Shown: positions 40,801 to 48,500 of the stretch, one piece after another
How the letters are laid out: each line of letters begins with the position of its first letter
Position numbering within the stretch: position 1 is the stretch's first letter
Assembly (NCBI RefSeq): GCF_000150275.1
Contig: NW_002060971.1
Location: forward strand, 427,857 to 491,856
Source of the DNA: Trichoplax adhaerens
Taxonomy: Eukaryota; Placozoa; Uniplacotomia; Trichoplacea; Trichoplacidae
Direction of reading: 5' to 3'
DNA: 64,000 nucleotides
The notes under the pieces: model-generated
Seen by the model: the letters and a program-made list of their open reading frames with translations, nothing else
Told to the model about the DNA's origin: nothing
Database searches by the model: none
Made by a program: the position numbers and the translations under genes

Positions 40801-43800
40801 TTTCATTTGCGAAGTAGTTTCAAAATACATATCAGTTGTAATTATACTGTAACTATCATTTTTAAAGGCATAGGTTATACTATACGATTTAGTGAGAAAT
40901 TTATAGTTATATTTACTTCAAGAAGTACTGTGAATTTCGCAACTTTGTGTTATAGGAATTGAGAATTACTGATATGAGAAGGGGAGTTTTGATAGTAGAA
41001 TAATATAAAATTGGGCTGCTCCTTCTGAACAGTTAGGTCATATAGATTGTATTTAAATGACTTTGTGTTATTAGGAATCAAGGTTTACTAATATTACATG
41101 AAGGATTTTAATGGCGGAATAATATGAAGTTGGACTACTCCTTCCGAACCATTGAGTTAAGTTGGATGAAAATGGTATTTAAATGACTTTATGTTATTAG
41201 GAATTAAAATTTATTAATACGCGTGGGGGTTCAGTGGCAGAATAATATAAAACTGGACTGCTCTTTCTCAACAATTGAGCTATATTGATTGCAAATGGTA
41301 TTTAAATAACTTTGTGTCATTAGGAATTAAGGTTTACTAATATTACATGAAGGATTTCAATGGCGGAATAATATAAAACTGGGTTGCTCCTTCTGAAGTG
41401 TCGAGTTACATTGATTGAAAATGATACTTAAATTTGATTAATTAACTGTTAATCGGCTGAAGTCCATTAATTCGATGGTAAAGAACAATGACTCTATCAA
41501 GTTATCGAATAAATAATTGCTTACTGTAGCAGGATCGTCCAGTTCCTTGGTAGCCATTTCTACAGCGGCACGTATAAGAGCCATCTGTGTTCGCACATGT
41601 TGCCGTGCCTCGACATGGATTACTAATTTTACATTCATCAATGTCTATTCGGACAATAAAAACATGAAGAAGGCAGCAGCCCATTAATGTTTTTTCAGTA
41701 TCAAAATTTTAAGCTATAGAAAATATCCTGTCTATGAATATCTCAAACATTTGGTGAAAGATATCCGTTAAAGAATTGCAGAATTTATAGCATTACCTAT
41801 GCAGCTACCGTTGAACACCTTATAGCCATGACGGCAAACGCATTTATACGATCCATAAGTATTTTGACATACCGATTTTCTCATATTGCAGGGATTGATG
41901 TTGGGTAGACATTCATTTATATCTATTGCAAAATCGGAAGGCAATGCCGTAAAATATAAATAATCAATTTATCATCATCACTCTACCAGCTTGATCATTT
42001 TGTGAACAAAATGAATCGTCGCGTGATTTCTATTATTTATTTTCGTGTGGTGTACACTATGTTTATTGTGGAGAAAAGACTCGTTCACCCTATTTTCTAT
42101 TTATTTTAAATCTGATTCCGGTTCTATTCTTTTATGAAATTTAGCTTATGGCTATAAGATTTAATAACAACACTTAATTGCATATTAAATACAGTTGATG
42201 ATTAACTACAGCAAATACCAGAAATTTAAATTGTTACCCTAAGGTTATTAATTAGTAAAGTCATTGACTAGACGTGCTGTGAGTCCTCTTGCATGCCTTT
42301 TATTTCATCTTTGAGTAAAAATTATTAGGTGCATAGTTGATGTATTTTACATTTTAATTATTGCAATAATGATTTCGACATTTGTATATTGTTAGTATTG
42401 AAAGCTAATTACAGTAAGGGATAAAGCAATGATTGAGTTATGTCGTAGATTTAGATTTCGTATTGAGGTTAAACTATCACGGGGTACAGACTGATTAAAT
42501 TAGATGTTGTAACGCAATTTAACATACGCATAATTATAATACAAATAAACTTAACTCCACCAGCATTGTATGATTCGCTAAAAGTCAACTACATGACATA
42601 GTCTTCTCAATTAATTAAGTTAAACAGAAGAATATTGTACACTATTTAAAGTACTACATAAAATTATTTCGAAGATAATTGTGTAAAATTACTGTCATGC
42701 TGATGAATGATTTGTTTAGGCATTTTAATGGCAGTATGTTTGAGATCTCTGTCTCCTGTACTCATTCTTAAGGTATGATCTTGATTAAATTTTGGTAGAA
42801 TGAACAGAAAAGTAGATTACTATGCCATCATGGTAAAAGATAATCTATCATGGCATAGTAGCAAAACTACTTTCAAAGAGATTAATAGCAAATTCAGCTC
42901 ATAGCCCACTGCTTATATAAATAAGAATGTGCTGCATAATAATAATTATTCAATAGGTAAATTAACAAAAGATTTTGTTTTCTAGCAAAATATGGTCAAA
43001 ATGTATAAAAATAGTAATCGAATTGACTGTCATAATAAATTTGAAGCATCGTGTTATGACTTCTGTTAACACACAATTGGAATAATTGAGATAGTATAGG
43101 AAAACTCTGTTTGTTCATATAATATAAGGTTACTCAGAATCAATCTTACCTCTACACTGGTTGCTACCGCTACTTTGGAAGCCAAGTTTGCAATTACAAC
43201 GATATGATCCTATGGTATTAACGCAGCTTTGGCTATGCTTGCTGCAGCGATGTCGGTTGCTGGTACATTCGTTGATATCTAGTGTTATATTAAATTTACG
43301 GACGCATCAATATTTTTGTTAAGAGCGATAGCATTGGATCGATTTCCTTTGATTTTATAAATTCGTAATCGAGGTATTTTGTAGCTGTAATATATTATCA
43401 ATTAAGGATCATGAAGTAAAGAAATTAACACTATGAATACACTTGTTTCGTTATGTTAGTAGATTAAATCAATAGTTGTTATTTTCTTGGCTAACCCTTG
43501 CAGACTTTTCCACTGCCTTCGAATCCATACTTGCACTTGCAGGTATATGAACCTCTTGAATTATGGCATACCGCGTTTTGATCGCATGGCTTATTTCTAC
43601 AGTCATCCATATCATTACAATGATATCCATTGCCAGTAAAACCACTTTTACAAGAGCAATACCACCGGCCACCTAACATTTTGCAACTTGCATTTTTGTC
43701 ACATTTATTACATACGGATTTACCGCCATATCTACTATTAGACTTACTATGCCCTATATTCAGTCAAATGGGAAAAGGAATTGAAAATTTTTTAGGACTA

Positions 43801-45441
43801 TTAATTAGATAACGCACTATCTATATATTGAAGAGATAATTTATTAAAAATGAAAATCTTCTTATTGTTTCAAGTGACTGAAGTAATAAGTCATATTTAT
43901 GGCATTAACTTAAATTACAAAGAATGAGTGTAGCTGGGAACTATTTTATAACGCTTTAAAGATAACCCTCTTAAATCGAAGGTAGAAGTGGTATTCATAT
44001 TATTTAGGGCATGCTTCTTACTACCTATATCTTTAGTTAAAATTTTGAAATTGCTAAAGCTACAAGGCCATGTAGTTTAAATCAAAATTAAAAATTTATT
44101 CAGTTTTCACTTAGGCGATCATTATATGTTAAATTCTTTAGCGCAGTTGGACGACGAGCTAAAGTGAAGTAGATGAGATATTTTAAGTGGATTTAGCGTA
44201 ATAGAATAGTTTACTAAAGCTCAATGTGTATAATTGCAATAGTCAAATTAAAGGTCAACTGTAACACTAATTCTAAACGTATTTTTCTTCTGTTTAATTT
44301 TAACTGGTAAAGTAAACCGTAAAAACTGTTATACGGTAAGATTTTTATTAATTATAAAGTTTAAATGGCATTTTGGCTAAACTCCTTCGGTCTCATTTTC
44401 ATTTAGAACAACAAAGTGTAAATGGGACGATATGGGGTGTTCTTACTTAGATTTAGTACTAATTTCGATAATAATTCGAATAAATTTTGGTTTTACTTTG
44501 CGCCCGGAAATGGATTGTTAAAGCTACAAGTTCGAAGTTTTAAATCAGATAACTAAACCTAGCCCCTGGTATTAGCTTTTTAACTGCAAAGATTAAACTT
44601 TCAATCTGCTACAAGAGACGTAGTTAAGATAGTTGCAATACAGGTAATATTTATTAATTCTAGGATATTTGCTCCATTCTATTTTAAAAGCAATAGCATG
44701 ATAAGAGACTTTACATCAAAATAAGGCTGACGATCATTTGTATTCCTATTAATTCTCTTCAATTCAATTTCAGTCTAATTTAGCATAACTGAAAATAACC
44801 AACATTAAGTAGATTCTTTACTAATGTACTGATAAATTCGCTCATACGAGGTTTAAATCGAATCTTAAGCGAAAACGTAAAATTACTTTCTTTTGCTCTT
44901 AGTTCTTTTTACGATATGAACGTGATTACTGAGATTCAGTTGTAGATGGTATTTCAGTCAAATAAAAATATGTAACCGGATGTATATATACTAGCTAATA
45001 TTTCTAGAAAATGATATAATTAATAATCTAGCCTTTTCCATAAAATTCACTCATGGTATTTATATGTCGAAAAAGTAAAGAGAATATTGAAATTTTACTT
45101 AGAATTAAATTAAAATGATTAGAGAAGAATCATGTTCCAAGCTGATCATTTAATATAATACTACAGCAAGGTTTTGTGTTGGATGTGATAGCTGAAGGTG
45201 TAAAATTTTTAGTTTTAATAAATGAGATCTTTGTGTTGGCAATATCCTCGTTTTAGCGATATCACAGCGAGATGATCAATTAAAATGGAAAGAAATTAAT
45301 ACTTAATTTCTTAATAGATTAATAATTGGATTATTTAGCGAGATTAAATACGAAAAAGTGCAAAAATACTGTTCGAATTAACTTACCTGCGGCATTGGAT
45401 ATAATGCTAACCAAGAAAATTAGCACTAAAAATTTACGCAT
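16570..45441 (-). CDS. Gene 1: giant secreted mosaic matrix protein (EGF / CASPR-like FReD / VWD / Kazal / TSP1 / CTCK), 82 exons, 4,497 aa modelled
   Basis: I placed 82 exons by hand from domain content and GT-AG sites; they sum to exactly 4,498 codons with no internal stop. N-to-C order: signal peptide, 10 EGFs, seven CASPR-like fibrinogen-like domains, 3 EGFs, VWD-C8-TIL, VWC-like/EGF, 42 EGFs, Kazal, Kazal, TSP1, Kazal, CTCK. No transmembrane segment was seen, so the product should be secreted. In known families VWD-C8-TIL and CTCK drive disulphide-linked multimerisation (VWF, gel-forming mucins, SCO-spondin), Ca-type EGF arrays form stiff rods, and Kazal/follistatin-like modules occur in matrix proteins such as agrin. 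A structural or mucus/adhesive matrix role is inference. I recognise each domain but no named orthologue with this full order. The start at 45441 is chosen because it begins the hydrophobic signal sequence; an in-frame ATG at 45516 would put 25 polar residues before it. Confidence 0.88.
16917..17132 (-). CDS. Gene 1 exon: third Kazal/follistatin-like domain
   Basis: Encodes 72 residues starting ELCRN, with an EGF/follistatin-like hairpin (CAYQAEC ... CTCRKC) and then a Kazal core with [18 protein letters not shown] and a final GKC. The VCGxDxxxYxxxC signature is the Kazal hallmark. The pattern resembles follistatin/agrin modules more than a single-domain protease inhibitor. The exon is symmetric phase 1-1 and very similar to gene 2 exon 52455-52670. 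Confidence 0.9.
17244..17399 (-). CDS. Gene 1 exon: thrombospondin type 1 (TSP1) domain
   Basis: 52 residues read [20 protein letters not shown], then QKERTRKI and a cysteine-rich end [15 protein letters not shown]. The WxxW plus CSxTCG plus basic RTRxI strand is the TSP1 signature. It sits between Kazal domains, an arrangement shared exactly with gene 2 (52753-52908, same length). Symmetric phase 1-1. Confidence 0.93.
17554..17796 (-). CDS. Gene 1 exon: second Kazal/follistatin-like domain
   Basis: 81 residues: [15 protein letters not shown], a proline- and asparagine-rich loop with CDCPVC, then [20 protein letters not shown] and a final cysteine. The loop between the hairpin and the Kazal core is 4 residues longer than in gene 2 (243 against 231 bases), one of only four exon length differences between the paralogues. 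Confidence 0.9.
17940..18158 (-). CDS. Gene 1 exon: first Kazal/follistatin-like domain
   Basis: 73 residues: [25 protein letters not shown], then [20 protein letters not shown] and EYFGRCE. The Kazal core is clear, with an extra CxCxxC hairpin before it as in agrin/follistatin modules. The donor is A|GTAAGC, giving phase 1 out. The gene 2 counterpart (53362-53580) is the same length. Confidence 0.9.
18246..28232 (-). CDS. Gene 1 EGF array: 40 exons, 42 Ca-type EGF domains
   Basis: Exons in transcript order: 28232-28110, 27995-27873, 27719-27594, 27516-27388, 27291-27169, 26949-26821, 26732-26613, 26533-26411, 26313-26188, 26067-25945, 25622-25500, 25354-25229, 24923-24801, 24655-24413, 24279-24160, 24019-23897, 23809-23678, 23562-23440, 23351-23238, 23084-22959, 22794-22672, 22577-22455, 22350-22228, 22147-22025, 21933-21808, 21708-21448, 21326-21186, 21103-20981, 20896-20774, 20654-20523, 20411-20295, 20217-20095, 20011-19889, 19777-19649, 19512-19390, 19289-19164, 19085-18966, 18852-18730, 18614-18483, 18368-18246. 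All are phase 1-1 and multiples of three, typically 123 bases. Most follow D-I-D/N-E-C ... C-x-N-T-x-G-S-Y-x-C-x-C-x-x-G-Y-x-G-D-G-x-x-C, the calcium-binding EGF pattern. Exons 24655-24413 and 21708-21448 each encode two EGFs. A few units (24923, 20654, 19777, 18614) lack the DxDEC start and are probably not calcium-binding. Confidence 0.9.
28306..28480 (-). CDS. Gene 1 exon: VWC-like segment fused to an EGF
   Basis: The exon starts in phase 0 ([10 protein letters not shown]) and leaves in phase 1. Its first half (W-x-x-x-x-C-x-x-x-C-x-C-x(6)-V-x-C) resembles the VWC-like linker after TIL domains in zonadhesin/tectorin-type proteins. The second half, [20 protein letters not shown] followed by GYQGDGLHC, is an EGF. 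It joins the VWD-C8-TIL unit to the EGF array. The phase change shows that this exon belongs to the VWD module rather than to the shuffled EGF units. Confidence 0.8.
28818..29020 (-). CDS. Gene 1 exon: trypsin-inhibitor-like (TIL) domain
   Basis: About 67 residues: [28 protein letters not shown], then EGCQCPKG ... CIKSNRCGC. This ten-cysteine pattern is the TIL domain that follows C8 in VWF, mucins, zonadhesin and SCO-spondin. It enters in phase 1 and leaves in phase 0. Confidence 0.9.
29112..29304 (-). CDS. Gene 1 exon: C8 domain
   Basis: About 64 residues, [20 protein letters not shown] and onwards through [19 protein letters not shown] and a last cysteine before the donor. Spacing fits the C8 cysteine-rich domain that sits between VWD and TIL. 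Phase 0 in, phase 1 out. The donor is C|GTAAGG at 29112. Confidence 0.88.
29483..30166 (-). CDS. Gene 1: von Willebrand factor type D (VWD) domain, 2 exons
   Basis: Exon 30166-30003 begins [20 protein letters not shown] and carries the strand [13 protein letters not shown]. Exon 29926-29483 begins [13 protein letters not shown] and contains the hallmark [16 protein letters not shown], then SWLSN and a terminal TACG. The GDPHYxTFD start and the CGxCGNYNG motif are definitive for VWD. In VWF and mucins CGxC-type motifs serve disulphide exchange during multimer assembly; whether that happens here is inference. The donor of the first exon is taken as CGA|GTTAGT because only that keeps phase 0. 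Confidence 0.93.
30280..30964 (-). CDS. Gene 1: three EGF domains between CASPR-like repeats and VWD
   Basis: Exons 30964-30839 (starts AYNQCSAG, not Ca-type), 30630-30478 (153 bases, a DINEC EGF with a longer last loop) and 30402-30280 (DINEC type). All are phase 1-1. They connect the last CASPR-like domain, whose exon ends within KKF|P, with the VWD domain. Confidence 0.88.
31194..32290 (-). CDS. Gene 1 CASPR-like fibrinogen-like domain 7 (C-terminal-most), 3 exons
   Basis: Exons 32290-32216 ([11 protein letters not shown] ... SGTYTIDP), 31812-31597 ([14 protein letters not shown] ... [12 protein letters not shown]) and 31526-31194 ([10 protein letters not shown] ... [36 protein letters not shown]). 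The order YTIDPDG, CD, C..C, WGG, CxCG, CNCD, LPV, GPLxC is the fibrinogen-like domain of contactin-associated proteins/neurexin IV. It follows domain 6 and precedes the EGF trio. A long intron (31813-32215) shows nothing else. Confidence 0.85.
32403..33356 (-). CDS. Gene 1 CASPR-like domain 6, 4 exons
   Basis: Exons 33356-33282, 33154-33054, 32955-32789 and 32677-32403. They read [13 protein letters not shown] ... [21 protein letters not shown]; a middle exon ending [10 protein letters not shown]; and [20 protein letters not shown] ... CNCD ... [10 protein letters not shown] ... GPVEC. This copy has the most introns of the seven, including a phase 2 intron just before the tryptophan-rich core. 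Confidence 0.83.
33463..34513 (-). CDS. Gene 1 CASPR-like domain 5, 3 exons
   Basis: Exons 34513-34440 ([14 protein letters not shown] ... YIIDP, phase 0 out), 34240-33940 ([18 protein letters not shown] ... [14 protein letters not shown]) and 33696-33463 ([36 protein letters not shown], ending LRCF). The last intron splits the domain directly before the WGG core, a position not used in the other copies. Confidence 0.83.
35210..35895 (-). CDS. Gene 1 CASPR-like domain 4, 2 exons
   Basis: Exons 35895-35798 ([11 protein letters not shown] ... [13 protein letters not shown], phase 0 out) and 35714-35210 ([15 protein letters not shown] ... [58 protein letters not shown]). The first exon lies farther into the domain than in copies 5-7, so its intron position differs. 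About 700 bases of intron (34514-35209) separate it from domain 5; nothing else was recognised there. Confidence 0.85.
36169..36854 (-). CDS. Gene 1 CASPR-like domain 3, 2 exons
   Basis: Exons 36854-36771 ([13 protein letters not shown] ... [11 protein letters not shown]) and 36681-36169 ([20 protein letters not shown] ... [56 protein letters not shown]). The conserved WGG is WGN here and the loop before the CG motif is longer. Confidence 0.85.
37039..37752 (-). CDS. Gene 1 CASPR-like domain 2, 2 exons
   Basis: Exons 37752-37675 ([15 protein letters not shown] ... SYIIDPD) and 37581-37039 ([19 protein letters not shown] ... [69 protein letters not shown]). The usual CNCD is CDCD. It joins domain 3 through a phase 1 intron. 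Confidence 0.85.
37872..39291 (-). CDS. Gene 1 CASPR-like domain 1 (N-terminal-most), 3 exons
   Basis: Exons 39291-39119 ([12 protein letters not shown] ... [20 protein letters not shown] ... SHNRLCGN, phase 0 out), 38437-38179 ([20 protein letters not shown] ... [41 protein letters not shown]) and 38054-37872 ([32 protein letters not shown]). The intron inside the CG...CNCD loop is unique to this copy. The 680-base intron 38438-39118 contains only chance open frames. Confidence 0.84.
39491..43278 (-). CDS. Gene 1: eight single-EGF exons upstream of the CASPR-like repeats
   Basis: Exons in transcript order: 43278-43150, 41922-41797, 41644-41525, 40525-40403, 40268-40146, 40057-39932, 39832-39710, 39613-39491. 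Lengths are 120-129 bases and all are phase 1-1. Most begin DIDEC/DINEC and have the CxNTxGSYxC middle, so they are likely calcium-binding; the 40057 unit begins EAVNEC. Two introns are unusually long. The one at 40526-41524 holds a 120-base tandem repeat, and the one at 41923-43149 holds a hairpin. No other gene was seen inside them. Confidence 0.88.
40941..41431. repeat. Intronic tandem repeat, about 120-base unit, 4 copies
   Basis: Copies begin at about 40941, 41059, 41185 and 41308 with the block ACTTTGTGTTATTAGGAATT. Each continues with a GGTTTACTAATA...GAAGG segment, AATAATATAAAACTGG, and TGCTCCTTCTGAA. It lies wholly inside the intron between EGF exons 41644-41525 and 40525-40403 and is not coding. 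Confidence 0.9.
42807..42874. repeat. Intronic inverted repeat / hairpin
   Basis: Arm TACTATGCCAT (42818-42828) is the exact reverse complement of ATGGCATAGTA (42850-42860), separated by 21 bases. The flanks also pair: GAAAAGTAG (42807-42815) with CTACTTTC (42867-42874). It could be a stem-loop RNA in the intron or a relic of an inverted-repeat transposon; nothing else identifies it. Confidence 0.6.
43496..43753 (-). CDS. Gene 1 exon 2: two EGF domains in one exon
   Basis: The exon starts with a short basic Ser/Asn/Gly segment ([19 protein letters not shown]), then one EGF ([20 protein letters not shown]) and a second ([16 protein letters not shown] ... GSYTCKC), ending CKG before the donor G|GTTAGC. 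Its length (258) fits phase 1 in and out, and the first codon completes a glycine from the signal-peptide exon. Confidence 0.85.
45387..45441 (-). CDS. Gene 1 exon 1: initiator and signal peptide
   Basis: The exon codes [19 protein letters not shown]: a basic start, an eleven-residue hydrophobic core and a small-residue A-A-G cleavage region, a textbook secretory signal. The donor G|GTAAGT at 45387 is strong and in the phase needed by exon 2. The 1.6 kb first intron (43754-45386) shows no other exon. An upstream in-frame ATG at 45516 is less likely to be used because it would bury the signal. Confidence 0.85.
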
Positions 45442-45516
45442 ATTTATGTCCAAATATTGTAACCATCTAACGGTAATCTTAGGATAGTTCTGATTCGCAA
45501 AATTGAGATCGACCAC

Positions 45517-48500
45517 TTTTTGTAGTAATTAAGTTGGATATTAATTAATAATAGCCAGAGTCAGTATTATTCATCAAATCCAGATGTTGCTACAAGTTTT
45601 ATTATTTTATTATTGAAAGTAGAATTCAAGATAATTAAATCATTCAGGAGATTTTAATTCTCACTTTTACACATTGTTAAGAAATTAGAAGCGGTATTTG
45701 GACTTATTGAATGTTGTCGTCTGACCAAAAAAATAACACTAATTGTTTTACTTAAGTGTTATTCAGCTAATTTAGTTACTCTAAGATGAGTAATTATTTG
45801 ATTGCCTGTGATTAGGCTTGGGAAAAATAATATTTCTGGTGCATATGATAATATTCACGCGAATTCTCTTGAAATTGAGATTTACTGTAGTCTCATTGGT
45901 CGTTATTCACTTCAGGACAATATTTAATGACCCTTTTTGCCTAAAGCAAGATAGGTGAGTCTAAATTAGAATCATTATGAAAAGTATTATAATATAAATT
46001 GTTTCAAATAACTAAGTTCGTCGCGTGCGACACTACATCTTACTAAATAATTCCATGAATTCTAAATAATATTGATTAAAGTCATAGAAGAGTATAAATA
46101 TATGCCAGTATTGACTGAATTAGCATTAAATGAAAAAGTTATTAGTGCGAGTTCATGTATAAATAATACGATATTGCGAAATTATTATTAAAATGGTTGC
46201 AGAGATCATTTTGGTTTGTTAAATGCGGACATTGGATTAGAGAGGAATTTAAAGATCAATTTTCTCAGTAAATTATTGACCTGGATAAATAATCTGCTAT
46301 TTCCAGTGCATTGATAATAATTAATCAGTATTGCATATCGAAATCTATGATACATCTCTTAGATAGCAGTCCCATTAATAATCTAATTTTTATGCTTCAA
46401 TACAGATATCAATAAATCTATTTTGTCGATGAATTAATGCGTACAAAGCTTTATACTATCTGTCGCATTATATTTATAAAATGGTACTTCTATTTTAAAA
46501 ACTTTCTCACGCGGCTCCATTAATATCTTGTAAACAGCTTGTTATAATTGTAGCCCTTGATGTATATCTATGTAAATGTGACTTGATATCGATGTACTCC
46601 GGTAAAGATTAAGGAATGAAGTAATATGTATTTATGTAATCTTTACACGTTACGTTTATTGACTTCTATCCAAATCAAATTAGAACTACTCTTAGCAATG
46701 CAAGAGGTTATACACCAATAATGCTCTCCACAATCGATATCAAGTACCTTGCTACATTGAGAGTATCCCTTAACACTAGAACCCTTCAAGAGCCTCTTCG
46801 TACGATGTGCACCATTATAAGTATGTTGTCTTTCGGCTAAAGGTTGGTTACAGATAAGTCAGATCAATTGATTGGATGTGGTTCTCTTATGATAATAAGT
46901 ACCGATATAGCTACCCTGTCTTATGTTGTACCGCAGGATGATATCCGTGCGTATTCGTAATAGTACTAAGTTAGAGTATACAACATTTACTGTATACTAT
47001 ACCAAATTTCAACACAGCTTTAACACCATCAATTTAATTTATGTTAATCCTGATCGAAAGTTACTTCTGGTTACATTTGGGGTGTAGAACTTTTAAAAAA
47101 ATCTTAATAACCGGTAAAAGCCCAAATACTGCCCATTATCTTTATATGCTTGATATTGGATGTCACTTCTGCTATATAAAAAGATCTAATTTTAATAATT
47201 TGGATGAGGATCGCTTATGATATTACAATGTAGGAATTATAAAAGCTTTATCAGATCACTTAACTTAAACTAAAAAACTGCTGCATTTATTAAATCTGCT
47301 GACTACTTTGTCATGAATTTAATAGATATATGCCATATCTACAGTGGAGTCTCATTTTTTATATTTGTTCGCTTTAAACTTAGTGAGCTCAAAGTATGGT
47401 GCCATACTTAGAGTTGATTGAAGATTGCGATTATGCTGTGATATAGTATGATAATACTCATGTGGACAAGCGTAAATATCTAGATTTGAGCAATAAGGGT
47501 CTAAAAGACGTAAAATAAAGATAGATATTTGTGGTTTAGGTACTAGTACTATTGCTAATGTGACTAAAAGGCACGTTACTATTGCACGTGGATTTTAAAA
47601 GTAATTTATGACGGCATGAAAGGAGTAAAATTGATTGCCTATTTCAAAAGCATCTGCGCTTAATAATGCTATTGGTTTATCTGTGACGAGTATTTATTTC
47701 TAAATAAGCTTTTTTACTAAATGCCAAGATTTATATGTAGTGTTTACCACTTAACTGTACTGCCACGTTTTTTTCTAAAGATTTCATTAAACTAGTATTT
47801 TTCTTAGCATTATGCGTTTATTCGTGCAGTTAGTGTGATTCCATCATTTTATGAAAAATTTTTGAAGTTCTCATTTTATTAATTGGCGGTAACTTTAATT
47901 CTTTTTCGATAGATAGATTATAAATTGATAAGCTTGCTAGTTATATCAAGTCTCTGCTTTTCTAAAATACTTCTTATTTAAGTGAGAAGAAACCGTCAAT
48001 ATATTAGGTTACGGCAAGGAAGACAAAGAGGATGAAGGCTAGAATTAGAAAGAAACCCATATAGATGTATAAATTTATACATATATGCTTCATTTCGTAA
48101 TCTTAATCTGCGTGTGTGCAAGCTTTATTATATTCGTAAACCGATAAATCAACTAGTTTTAACTTCTATTTAGAGTTTTATCATGGAGTGATGTCCGTGA
48201 TACTGTATTGATTTTGTTTACCATTAGTTGCAGATGGGCTTTAGAAGCATGTCAATAATTTATCATACTTCAGCTTCCATGTAAATAAATCAATGCGGTT
48301 GTACAATAATACTGCACAATCCTAACTATTCAAATCAATTATATTTAGGTTGTAACTATAGAACTAATCACTGTCTAAAGAGAATCACTTTGTATAAATT
48401 ATTATTGCTTTTATGCAATCAAATAAAGCATAAAAAAGTCGGTTGTATGACAAAGATTGATATAAATTTTATCCTAATAGTAATCCAATATCAAATCGGA

